IMG/VR virus record: IMGVR_UViG_3300022752_000167
Coordinates: 1-39,649 of that record
DNA from: a virus
DNA length: 39,649 bases
Reading direction: 5' to 3' (one strand)
The position numbers and the translations under genes were made by a program. The notes beneath the pieces were generated by a model, which was not told where the DNA came from, made no database searches, and worked only from the letters and a program-made list of their open reading frames with translations. Within the stretch, counting starts at the first letter, position 1, and every line of letters begins with the position of its first letter. This document shows, one piece after another, positions 4,098 through 11,365 of the stretch.

Positions 4098-5486
4098 ATG
4101 ACAAATAATAATTGGATAAGATCTATTTCTAAATCATATTCTCAGTTAAATGAAGCACGGGATGATCGACCCGTAAACGATTGGAATGCTGGTGGTGGCT
4201 TTGCTGCCTTTGATGATGCTCTGGGAAGAAAAATGCAAAGAGTTGGTTTACTAGCATTTTCTATGATACCTTCAGATCATATCAAAAGGCATGGCAGTCC
4301 ATTTAATCCAGATGGATCTCTTAACCCAAATCATAAAATTGTTCGTGATGAAATTCAGATAGCTAAAAGAATATTAACAAACCGGGATGCATCTCACCGG
4401 AATGCATCGGATGAACAAATTTTATCTCACATTCGTCTTATACCGAGGACGGGGGATGGTGGAGTTGAAACTGGAGATTTTCATGTACATATACATTCCA
4501 CTCCTCAAACACCTAAACTTCAAGAAAATAGATTTTTTAATTACTTAAATGAAGTTAATCAGGCAAAATCTTCTCAGGTAGAAGGCGAAAGAGGAATAGG
4601 ACGCAAATCCAGAATCGGTAGAACTCCTGAAAATTCAGATAGAGCAGTTTTATTTGCTACTGGCGCAGCTCATGCTCAACAGGGGCTTCCTCCTCATCCT
4701 CAAGGAGTAAATGATCCTCATTACATGGATGGCTATAAATCTATAGCTTCTCCAAATTTAAATGAAGCTAGAAAAATGAAGCCTACATCTACGGATAAAA
4801 AACGAAATACAAAAATTGAAATAGCAGCAAGAGAGGCACATCGAATTGCTGCAAATGCAATTTCCAGCATACCTGGTGCTAAAGCCCTTAAAGAATATCC
4901 AGGACAACCATTTTATGGTGATGAAGATCCAGAACATTTGAGCGTAGTTGCCCATTTGGGTGCTGTTGCTCCAGCAGTAACAGATCCAGAAGAAGCAATT
5001 CGTCTTGTTGCCAGGAAGCACGGAGTTGATCCAGAAGCAGCAATCGCAGCAATTCCAACGAGTGCTCCAATGGGTGCTAGAGAAACTGTAAATCGCATGG
5101 CTGGCCTTAAAGTAGAAAATATAAATAATAACATGAAGAATAATAATAAATCTTGGATTCGTCAACTATCAGAATCATACATCCGTCAAGCTCTAAATGA
5201 AAATAATGATATACATGCAATAATAGACGAAAGACACGCTGATCTTACTAGAGGCAGAAGTACTGGAGAAGTGAAGAAAATTTTAGACGATGCTGCACAA
5301 AAATTTGGTCCATTTAGAAGTATAGAAGCCGCTGCTGATCATATCGTATCTAAGCATGGATATCTGTTCCCGGGGGAACCAGGTGATAGATTTGACACTG
5401 ACGATTGGCATAATGCGTTATTAGGACTGGACTACGACGATAGAGGCAGAAGCAATGATAGCCCAAACGACACTTACGGCGGTTAA
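4098..5486 (+). CDS. Multi-site LNE protein: tandem predicted prohead-protease cargo
   Basis: A 462-residue protein of unknown family. The string LNE occurs at residues 17-19, 150-152, 221-223 and 366-368; two copies are followed by AR, one by V and one by N. L-x-E is the cut consensus of the T4 gp21 prohead protease, so cleavage would give segments of about 133, 71, 145 and 94 residues after an N-terminal tag. The N-terminus (NNNWIRSISKSYSQLNE) is repeated inside the protein at about 348-368 (NNNKSWIRQLSESYIRQALNE), directly after an internal Met346 that has its own late box. Segment 1 has a His-rich patch (DFHVHIHS); segment 3 is Ala-rich and helical. The gene ends at a bidirectional terminator. 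Inference: a fusion of several tagged capsid-cargo genes. Confidence 0.75.
   Translation: MTNNNWIRSISKSYSQLNEARDDRPVNDWNAGGGFAAFDDALGRKMQRVGLLAFSMIPSDHIKRHGSPFNPDGSLNPNHKIVRDEIQIAKRILTNRDASHRNASDEQILSHIRLIPRTGDGGVETGDFHVHIHSTPQTPKLQENRFFNYLNEVNQAKSSQVEGERGIGRKSRIGRTPENSDRAVLFATGAAHAQQGLPPHPQGVNDPHYMDGYKSIASPNLNEARKMKPTSTDKKRNTKIEIAAREAHRIAANAISSIPGAKALKEYPGQPFYGDEDPEHLSVVAHLGAVAPAVTDPEEAIRLVARKHGVDPEAAIAAIPTSAPMGARETVNRMAGLKVENINNNMKNNNKSWIRQLSESYIRQALNENNDIHAIIDERHADLTRGRSTGEVKKILDDAAQKFGPFRSIEAAADHIVSKHGYLFPGEPGDRFDTDDWHNALLGLDYDDRGRSNDSPNDTYGG
5120..5127 (+). promoter_or_regulatory. Internal T4-type late promoter box
   Basis: Exact TATAAATA inside the 4098-5486 gene, five bases before an in-frame ATG (5133). 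Box, spacing and tag-like N-terminus all match the stand-alone tagged genes. Confidence 0.65.
5133..5486 (+). CDS. Nested in-frame tagged protein (C-terminal part of the 4098 gene)
   Basis: A predicted 117-residue product that starts at Met346 of the long frame: MKNNNKSWIRQLSESY, then IRQALNE and NND. It begins with a second copy of the long protein's N-terminal tag and has an LNE cut site after residue 23. The mature part contains RGRSTGEVKKILDDAAQKFG and a helical AADHIVSKHGYLFPG region. A late box five bases upstream supports independent expression. It could be either a separate product or simply a relic of gene fusion. Confidence 0.5.
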   Translation: MKNNNKSWIRQLSESYIRQALNENNDIHAIIDERHADLTRGRSTGEVKKILDDAAQKFGPFRSIEAAADHIVSKHGYLFPGEPGDRFDTDDWHNALLGLDYDDRGRSNDSPNDTYGG

Positions 5487-5504
5487 ATAGTTATAGGAAA
5501 AACC

Positions 5505-5540
5505 AATAAAAAAACCCCGAAGAGATTCGGGGTTTTTTAT
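5505..5540. terminator. Bidirectional terminator
   Basis: Stem ACCCCGAA / TTCGGGGT with loop GAGA, an A-run before and a T-run after. It separates the convergent 4098-5486 and 5542-5883 genes. Confidence 0.95.
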
Positions 5541-5541
5541 T

Positions 5542-5883
5542 TCAGTTTCCTGTTGCTCTTCTCCACTCTTCTTCACTTCCAAACCTATCCATATCAGCCT
5601 GCATTGCAGCAAGTTCTTGCTTTTCTTCATCAGTCATACCGTCTGGGCCTTCTTCTTCTGCTCTCTTTATCATCATAGCACCATGAGTATAACCTTCTTG
5701 GTAATCCGGGTTGTCTGCGTACAATGGATGGAAGTCATGTGCATTCATTCCATGAAATTTGCCAAGTTCCCTGATATCAGCAGGAGCCTTGAGAGGATGC
5801 TTTCTTGGCTGTGATTCGCTTGACATCCAGCTAGGATCGGGGGGAGTGGTTTGTTCGATGATGAATTGTCTAAATGATAGCAT
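5542..5883 (-). CDS. Small tagged protein, predicted capsid cargo
   Basis: A 113-residue protein that begins MLSFRQFIIEQ, the same capsid-targeting-like tag as the 3546 and 3823 genes, with I-x-E at residues 8-10. The body is acidic and His/Met-rich in the middle (FHGMNAHDFHPLYADNPDYQEGYTHG in outline) and ends in a charged helix (EEKQELAAMQADMDRFGSEEEWRR). The DNxxYQEGYxHG part looks like a conserved small-protein core, but I cannot name the family. It is expressed from a minus-strand GATAAATA box six bases upstream, back-to-back with the GP88-like gene. Confidence 0.75.
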   Translation of the reverse strand: MLSFRQFIIEQTTPPDPSWMSSESQPRKHPLKAPADIRELGKFHGMNAHDFHPLYADNPDYQEGYTHGAMMIKRAEEEGPDGMTDEEKQELAAMQADMDRFGSEEEWRRATGN

Positions 5884-5889
5884 ACAACA

Positions 5890-5904
5890 TATTTATCATA
5901 AATA
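5890..5904. promoter_or_regulatory. Back-to-back late promoter boxes
   Basis: Plus strand CATAAATA (5897-5904), six bases before the ATG at 5911. Minus strand GATAAATA (5897 to 5890), six bases before the ATG at 5883. The two boxes share one base. Confidence 0.65.
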
Positions 5905-5910
5905 ATGAGT

Positions 5911-7131
5911 ATGCTATCAAACAAAGCAAAATTCATTCGTTCCTTAATAGAAGGGTGGGATGGTAAAGTTTACACTCCAGAAACAGGTAATGTTTCATAT
6001 TCTAAACTAAATGCTGCAATGAGAGAAGCCTCAGCTGAACTTGCTCATCCAGAGAAATCAAAAGCTGGTAGAGAGTTGTTTCAAAAAATGTTTAGAAACA
6101 AAAGAACAACTGATGGAAGAGTAATTAAAACTGGTAGAGTCTTCTTAACCGATCAAGCAGCAAATCCAAAACTTGAAAAAAGCGGAGTGAAGTTTGGCAA
6201 GTATCATACTAAAGGCTTGACTCTTCTTCCTGCTAAAAAATCGGGAAGAATCAATATGTGTCCTTGCGCTACAGTCGAATGTGAAACTGTTTGCCTCAAC
6301 ATGAAAGGCAGAGGAGCAATGGCCCAAGGAGCAAGAGGTTATAGAACAAATCTTTTACTCGACCATACGAAAGAATTCATGCACGGTCTTGATGCGGCAA
6401 TTGAGCATCATTCTACAACTGCAACTCAAAGCGACAAACAGCCAGTAATGCGCTTGAATGTCGTTTCAGATTTAGTGTGGGAACAACATGCCCCAGAACT
6501 ATTTGAAAAACATAAAGGTGTAAAATTTTATGATTACACCAAGATTGCAAATAGAATGTTGAATCCAGATAAAAGTTTAAAGAAACTTCCAGACAATTAT
6601 CATCTAACATTATCAAGTACTGGTATTGTTGGAGATAGTGAAAATTGGGAAGATTTACAGCATATTCTTCGCCAAGGCGGAAGTGGAGCAATGGTTTTCA
6701 AAACACTTGCTGGCAGAGGAACTGAAGGTAAAAGAAACTATAGGCCACCAGCACAACTACCAAAATATTTAAAATGGACTCACGAAGGAGTGCCACATGT
6801 TGCTGTTGTTGTTGATGGTGACGAACACGATTTAAGATTCAAGGATAGAGAATTAGCAGAAGCTTCTGGAGCATTTAAGCAAGCAGAAATAGACAATCCA
6901 GGAGCAGTTGTTGTCAGAGGTACTGTTGCTGGTTTGCGGCTGAAGGGCGGAAAGAAGGATCTGGAAACAGCAGGAGAATTTGCTGTAGATATGGGTGATG
7001 GTCACACCATTGATGTTGATGCAGTAAGAGCAGCAGGAAAAGCACCAAAAACAGTTCCAGTAACAATTGGTGGCCAGAAACTAAAAGAATCTCTTCAAAT
7101 TTTCATTAGAGGAATTTATCTAAGAGGCTAA
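5911..7131 (+). CDS. GP88-family protein with capsid-targeting-like tag
   Basis: A 406-residue protein. Its core matches the phage 'gene product 88' family: LTLLPAKKSG, a cysteine cluster CPCATVECETVC at 117-128, GRGA, RLNVVSDLVWE, KFYDYTK, NYHLTLSSTG and a late VVVDGDEHDLRFKD. The family is widespread in phages and plasmids and has no proven activity; the conserved cysteines suggest metal or Fe-S binding. Here the N-terminus reads MLSNKAKFIRSLIEG, with L-x-E before Gly15, as in the tagged cargo proteins. I prefer the ATG at 5911 over 5905 because the tag then starts MLS and the late box lies six bases upstream. The next gene starts two bases after the stop. Confidence 0.8.
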   Translation: MLSNKAKFIRSLIEGWDGKVYTPETGNVSYSKLNAAMREASAELAHPEKSKAGRELFQKMFRNKRTTDGRVIKTGRVFLTDQAANPKLEKSGVKFGKYHTKGLTLLPAKKSGRINMCPCATVECETVCLNMKGRGAMAQGARGYRTNLLLDHTKEFMHGLDAAIEHHSTTATQSDKQPVMRLNVVSDLVWEQHAPELFEKHKGVKFYDYTKIANRMLNPDKSLKKLPDNYHLTLSSTGIVGDSENWEDLQHILRQGGSGAMVFKTLAGRGTEGKRNYRPPAQLPKYLKWTHEGVPHVAVVVDGDEHDLRFKDRELAEASGAFKQAEIDNPGAVVVRGTVAGLRLKGGKKDLETAGEFAVDMGDGHTIDVDAVRAAGKAPKTVPVTIGGQKLKESLQIFIRGIYLRG

Positions 7132-7132
7132 T

Positions 7133-7579
7133 ATGAACTCACCAAATAAATACGGACACATTACAACTACCGGAATACTTTCTCAAGAAGCTTTGGAAAT
7201 GATGAAGAAACAAGGCTTTGAATATGTCGGTAGTGGAAAAAATTCTGCTGGAACTGATGAACATCATTTCATGGCTCCTAAGTTTGGAAAAAACGCAAAG
7301 ATGGATATTCTTCAGGGCGGATTTGCGGATTCGTGCGGAACGATGAATAGAATGACTGATGTGGAAAATCCACAGTCAAGCGAAAACATCATGGGCAAGG
7401 TGAATAATTTGCTCAGAATTCTTGGAACAGCAGAAAGCCAGAGAGAAAGAGCCAAGAAAAAGTTCTCTCGCAAGCCAAGCATGTTCTTCAACACTCCGAG
7501 AGACTTCGTACAATTTGGAATTGATCCACAATCTCCTGGAGCTATCAGAGGAAGATTCAAAGATATTGAAGAAGATTAA
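7133..7579 (+). CDS. Conserved-looking hypothetical protein downstream of GP88
   Basis: A 148-residue protein of unknown family. The N-terminal half looks compact (YGHITTTGILSQEALEMMKKQGFEYVGSG); the C-terminal half is basic (RERAKKKFSRKPSMFFNTPRDFVQF). It has two cysteines at most and no membrane span. It starts one base after the GP88-like gene's stop, so it is in the same transcript. It is convergent with the RCC1-repeat gene, whose stop lies two bases away; no terminator hairpin is evident there. Confidence 0.65.
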   Translation: MNSPNKYGHITTTGILSQEALEMMKKQGFEYVGSGKNSAGTDEHHFMAPKFGKNAKMDILQGGFADSCGTMNRMTDVENPQSSENIMGKVNNLLRILGTAESQRERAKKKFSRKPSMFFNTPRDFVQFGIDPQSPGAIRGRFKDIEED

Positions 7580-7581
7580 AT

Positions 7582-9522
7582 TTAAGATGATATAAAAATT
7601 GGATTTGATGGATTTATTATTGAACCAGATGTGAATCCGCCGAACCCATAAACCGGATCATCATTTCCCCAGAAATATAAATCTCCGTTTTCTCTGAGAG
7701 CGAACGATGCTCTTACCATTGCTCCTACAGCGACGCAATTTGCAGTTGCTGGATTTTTTAATATAGCTGGAACATTGATTTTACCGTCAGCTACTTCTCC
7801 CCACGCAACAACAGTGCCATCTTCTCTGAGAGCAATCGCATGATGATATCCGCCATCGACTTGTATAAATGGTCCAGTGGGAAGTCCACTAGTTCCATCT
7901 GAATTGACTATTGGTAAAGATTCTCCTAATTCGTTTCTATCCCATGCGAAAAGAGTTCCATCAGATTTTACAACATAACTGTTATAATAGCTACATGCAA
8001 TTTTATCTACACTGTTTGTAGTAGTTTTTAGAATCTTTACAGTAGGTGCTGTATTATCACCATAAGGTATTGTTCCATTACCGCTTCCAACTCTGCTATA
8101 AATGTTACTTCCGTTATTTTGCTGAGATCCGCTTCCGGTTACAACATAGTACCAGTTCCATCCCCATGTTTCTATTGTACCATCAGTTGTTAACAATAAA
8201 GTATGAGATCTACCAGCAGCAATGTCTGAATAGGTATTATTGGATGTTCCGAACAACGAATTGGGAGATATAACTCCAGACGATCCTGTATATCCATATG
8301 ATATAGACCCGTTGTCTTGTACCATAGGAATATTTTCTGCGCTCTTAGTCCATCCACCATTATAGGAATAATTTACACTATATGTTTGACCAATTGTTTC
8401 GCGCGAAAATTGATAATCATTAGGAGCACCAGTATCTGGATTCCAATTTAAAACATTAGCCCACGCAAAAGAACCATTGATAACTCTTGGATAATAAGTT
8501 TGACCGGGAAGACCTACATTTAAGATATAAGGAGAATCATATCCGCCCTCTGGATATGATTGATTATAATTTTCCCCATCATGAAAAGTACAACCAGCAC
8601 CCAAGAATCTGTATCTTCTCTGAGTAGTTGGGAATGTTCCATCAGGATCTACACAATCATTTACTTGAATTTCTGATGAATTGTTAAATGTATCTAAGTA
8701 TGATGAAAGTGTTTGGCCATATTTGAAAGAAACATAATTTTCCCAATCGGTAATATATAAATTATCACCTTGAACAGGTCTTGGAATTAAGCCGATATCA
8801 GTCAACACAGTATCAGGATCACTTAATTGATTTTCTCTGTTTCCTCCCCAAGCAACAACTTCTCCGTTTGACAATAAAGCTACAACATGATTTGCCCCCG
8901 CAGCTATTTTTGTTATAGTTACATTTTCTAATCTTCTACCAGGTTGTTGGTAGTATTGTAACTGCTTCATAAAATTTTCGGTTTGATCTATTATTTCTGA
9001 GTTGCCCCAAGAAATAACAGTTCCATCTGTCCGTAAAGCAGTCGCATTTCTATAACCAACAACAATTTGTTTGCATTTTCCTATGTTTGCTGGTGGAGTT
9101 AAATCTGCACCACCAACACCAGTATCATAATCTGGAGTAACATTTACAATACCATCCCCTATTTGACTGTCGATTATGCTGGGATCGGGATTAATACCAA
9201 TTAAATAATTTACAGTGCCATCTGCTGTAGTATAAAAAACTACATTAGAATAACCAAATGTAATGGATGAATAATTTTCTTGTATAGGAGAAATTCTTCT
9301 ATTATTACCACCAGATTCGTCCCCGACATCAGTAGCATCAAATCCTTCTTGATTGCTTAGTAATTGATTTTGTAATTGCTGTTCATTAAGGACTTGACCA
9401 TTGCTTTTCCACCTTTTTGTGGTAGGATCAAAAGTATACTTTGTACCAAGATAATCGACATATTCTGTTATGCCGTTTTCGTTCTTTTTAAAATTTCCGA
9501 ATCCACGCAAGAAGTTGTTCAT
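7582..9522 (-). CDS. RCC1-repeat (seven-bladed propeller-type) protein
   Basis: A 646-residue protein with at least six RCC1-type repeats: a G-x-x-H or equivalent followed by LRTDGTVISWG, LLSNGEVVAWGGN, LTTDGTIETWGWN, VKSDGTLFAWDRN, LREDGTVVAWGE and LRENGDLYFWGN. The repeats are split: two lie before and four after a large Tyr/Gly/Asn-rich insertion of about 200 residues that looks like a virion surface domain. The N-terminal ~60 residues (MNNFLRGFGNF, YTFDPTTKRWKSNG) resemble attachment segments of phage fibres. RCC1 propellers occur in large-phage virion proteins as binding modules, so a receptor-binding or decoration role is likely (inference). I chose the ATG at 9522 because a TATATATT box lies five bases upstream. 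Confidence 0.85.
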   Translation of the reverse strand: MNNFLRGFGNFKKNENGITEYVDYLGTKYTFDPTTKRWKSNGQVLNEQQLQNQLLSNQEGFDATDVGDESGGNNRRISPIQENYSSITFGYSNVVFYTTADGTVNYLIGINPDPSIIDSQIGDGIVNVTPDYDTGVGGADLTPPANIGKCKQIVVGYRNATALRTDGTVISWGNSEIIDQTENFMKQLQYYQQPGRRLENVTITKIAAGANHVVALLSNGEVVAWGGNRENQLSDPDTVLTDIGLIPRPVQGDNLYITDWENYVSFKYGQTLSSYLDTFNNSSEIQVNDCVDPDGTFPTTQRRYRFLGAGCTFHDGENYNQSYPEGGYDSPYILNVGLPGQTYYPRVINGSFAWANVLNWNPDTGAPNDYQFSRETIGQTYSVNYSYNGGWTKSAENIPMVQDNGSISYGYTGSSGVISPNSLFGTSNNTYSDIAAGRSHTLLLTTDGTIETWGWNWYYVVTGSGSQQNNGSNIYSRVGSGNGTIPYGDNTAPTVKILKTTTNSVDKIACSYYNSYVVKSDGTLFAWDRNELGESLPIVNSDGTSGLPTGPFIQVDGGYHHAIALREDGTVVAWGEVADGKINVPAILKNPATANCVAVGAMVRASFALRENGDLYFWGNDDPVYGFGGFTSGSIINPSNPIFISS

Positions 9523-9527
9523 ATAGG

Positions 9528-9537
9528 AATATATATT
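9528..9537. promoter_or_regulatory. Divergent late-like box between two virion genes
   Basis: AATATATATT is a palindrome. On the plus strand TATATATT lies four bases before the ATG at 9542; on the minus strand it lies five bases before the ATG at 9522. It matches TATAAATA at six of eight positions, so it is weaker than the exact boxes. Confidence 0.4.
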
Positions 9538-9541
9538 GAGT

Positions 9542-10291
9542 ATGGCTAAGGCTAAAGTTGATAAAAAGTTCATGGCAGCAGTTCTTGGAATGGCGACTTT
9601 AGGGGCTGGACTATTTGGTTATGGTGGTTATAAGCGATTTGGGGCCTTTAACAAGCCAGCACAGGCTTCCGCTCCCCAGCAGGCCCCACAGAGGCCAATG
9701 CTGGCAAAGCCAGCCCCCGCCAAGCCACCAGCAGCACCACAAGCACAGCCAGCACCCGTGCAGCAAACTGCTGCATATCAATTCTCACATCCAAGCATTG
9801 AAAAGATACTTGGTGGAATTGCGAAAGCAGAACATCGCGCAAATAAAAATATAGACCACACCAAATACGATCCCAGACTTATGATTCGAACTGGTGGTGG
9901 GGGTGGTAAATCAAGTGCATATGGACCATACCAGTTAACAAGAGATCTTGTAAAAGGATTGGTCAGAAATGATCCAGAAAAATTTGCACCAATTAAAGAT
10001 TTTACAGATAAATTTATTCAGCAGGGTTCAGCCTTTTTAAAAGCAAAAAATAATGACCCTCAATTTGGTTTGGGTCAAGAGGGAACATTGAGTGGGCAAG
10101 AGCATCATAATCTGCATATGCAATTGGGCGATCTTGCAATTCAAGGTTTGGCAAAGGAAAAGAAAATTAACTATAAGGATGGACTAACTCCAAATGAACT
10201 AAATACTATGATTCGCACATGGAGAGGCGCATCCGAAAAGGCAGATCCTGTATATTATAAAATTGTTCGTGATCATTATTTTAGTAATTAA
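9542..10291 (+). CDS. Membrane-anchored lysozyme/transglycosylase-like protein
   Basis: A 249-residue protein. Residues 8-28 (KKFMAAVLGMATLGAGLFGYGG) form a transmembrane or signal-anchor helix, residues 38-78 a Pro/Ala/Gln linker, and residues 84-249 a globular domain. The domain contains IAKAEH with Glu97 and SSAYGPYQLT at 124-133, resembling the catalytic Glu and S-x-A-x-G-x-x-Q pattern of lytic transglycosylases and virion lysozymes. It ends in WRGASEKADPVYYKIVRDHY. This suggests peptidoglycan degradation, either in the tail during DNA entry or anchored in the membrane. The assignment rests on motifs only. The next gene begins three bases downstream. Confidence 0.6.
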   Translation: MAKAKVDKKFMAAVLGMATLGAGLFGYGGYKRFGAFNKPAQASAPQQAPQRPMLAKPAPAKPPAAPQAQPAPVQQTAAYQFSHPSIEKILGGIAKAEHRANKNIDHTKYDPRLMIRTGGGGGKSSAYGPYQLTRDLVKGLVRNDPEKFAPIKDFTDKFIQQGSAFLKAKNNDPQFGLGQEGTLSGQEHHNLHMQLGDLAIQGLAKEKKINYKDGLTPNELNTMIRTWRGASEKADPVYYKIVRDHYFSN

Positions 10292-10293
10292 AT

Positions 10294-10923
10294 GTGATTG
10301 AATTAAACGAGGGTGAAATGTTAGCAGATAAATTTTGGCTTAATCCAGATAGTAAAATGATCTGGGTTGCAGATAATCATATAAAGACTCTTGTAGAAAA
10401 TCCTGTTCTTTTTGAATATGATGGTAGAGAAGGTCTTGAAAAACAATTAAGATTTTATCATGCATTATTTGGAACAGATTCTGTAAAATATAAAGACGCA
10501 GAATCGTTTTATGCTATTGCAAACGAAAAAGTATATACCGACCAATTAACTATTTTTGAATTTTTTGTTTACGATAAAGGATTTGTTTGGTGTGAATATT
10601 CGGATGGAGTGTTGACTCTTAGATCAAATTCTCTCAATTTCTTAAAAGAAGGATTGGATGATCTAAAAGAACATTTGCACGAAATTCACACTGTACATCT
10701 GATCACTGTGTTTATGGATGGTCGAATGATTAGACATAGATTAATTGGTGATAATGAAATTAAGGTGTTTTTGAATGAGATGATACTTCCAAGAAAACCA
10801 AAATATATTGAGCAAGTAAAAATCATCGATCCAATAAAACTAGAAAAGAAAAATAACAAAATTGCTGATTTTTTTGTTAAAATTATAAATAAAGTATATG
10901 CTAAAAAGACAAAAACCAACTGA
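10294..10923 (+). CDS. Hypothetical protein, unknown
   Basis: A 209-residue protein with GTG start; an ATG at 10318 with a good ribosome-binding site (GAGG, five bases) is an equally likely start. It is a mixed alpha/beta protein with LADKFWLNPDSKMIWV near the start, Phe/Tyr-rich strands in the middle and a Lys-rich C-terminal tail (LEKKNNKIADFFVKIINKVYAKKTKTN). No family is recognised. Its 3' end contains the TATAAATA box of the next gene, and the two genes overlap by 26 bases in different frames. Confidence 0.65.
   Translation: MIELNEGEMLADKFWLNPDSKMIWVADNHIKTLVENPVLFEYDGREGLEKQLRFYHALFGTDSVKYKDAESFYAIANEKVYTDQLTIFEFFVYDKGFVWCEYSDGVLTLRSNSLNFLKEGLDDLKEHLHEIHTVHLITVFMDGRMIRHRLIGDNEIKVFLNEMILPRKPKYIEQVKIIDPIKLEKKNNKIADFFVKIINKVYAKKTKTN
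10884..10891 (+). promoter_or_regulatory. T4-type late promoter box
   Basis: Exact TATAAATA, then AAGTAT and the ATG at 10898. It lies inside the 3' end of the preceding gene and should drive the virion operon 10898-18885. Confidence 0.75.
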
Positions 10924-11365
10924 ATCTCCTGCCAGATTTAGTGCAAAATCAATGAACAGTCTGTTTGAAGCTGTTTCTAATGTTTGCTCTGAGCAACAAT
11001 ATATGTACGAACAGTCTCGTCCTGCTGGCGGCGGATTTATGCCAAGAAAAGGTGGAGGCGCATTTGGTAGTCCCGCTACAACTGATCCTACCGGATTAGC
11101 AGGCAAAAAACCATCTCACTCCGGTACAAATAAACCAGGATCTTACTTAAAATATGGTATAGGTATGCCAGCCTCATTATACACAATTGGTGGGGGACTA
11201 GAAGCCATTGATCAATTCTTCCCAGAAGTTGGAGCAAAAGGAGCAGAAATTGCTCTTGGTTTAGGTCTAGGCGCACTTGGTCTTGGTATAGACAATGTAT
11301 TTGGCGCAAAGGGATCGCCAATCAATACATCAAAGTTTAGAGGAAGAGGGTTTAGGGGTATATAA
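10898..11365 (+). CDS. Gly-rich protein with hydrophobic segment and LFE/A site
   Basis: A 155-residue protein. The N-terminus (MLKRQKPTESPARFSAKSMNSLFEAV) ends in L-x-E followed by Ala, another candidate prohead-protease site. A Gly/Pro-rich linker follows (RPAGGGFMPRKGGGAFGSP), then a long small-residue hydrophobic stretch (GAEIALGLGLGALGLGIDNVFG) that could be a membrane helix. The C-terminus is basic (KFRGRGFRGI). The start is fixed by the late box six bases upstream. It is first in a tightly packed operon; the next gene overlaps its stop by one base. The function is unknown. A membrane-active internal virion protein is one possibility. Confidence 0.65.
   Translation: MLKRQKPTESPARFSAKSMNSLFEAVSNVCSEQQYMYEQSRPAGGGFMPRKGGGAFGSPATTDPTGLAGKKPSHSGTNKPGSYLKYGIGMPASLYTIGGGLEAIDQFFPEVGAKGAEIALGLGLGALGLGIDNVFGAKGSPINTSKFRGRGFRGI

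Noticed and set aside
7582-9522. RCC1 repeats as a eukaryotic gene transfer with a nuclear role
   Set aside because: RCC1-type propellers are known in bacteria and large phages, and the Tyr/Asn-rich insertion fits a virion binding protein.
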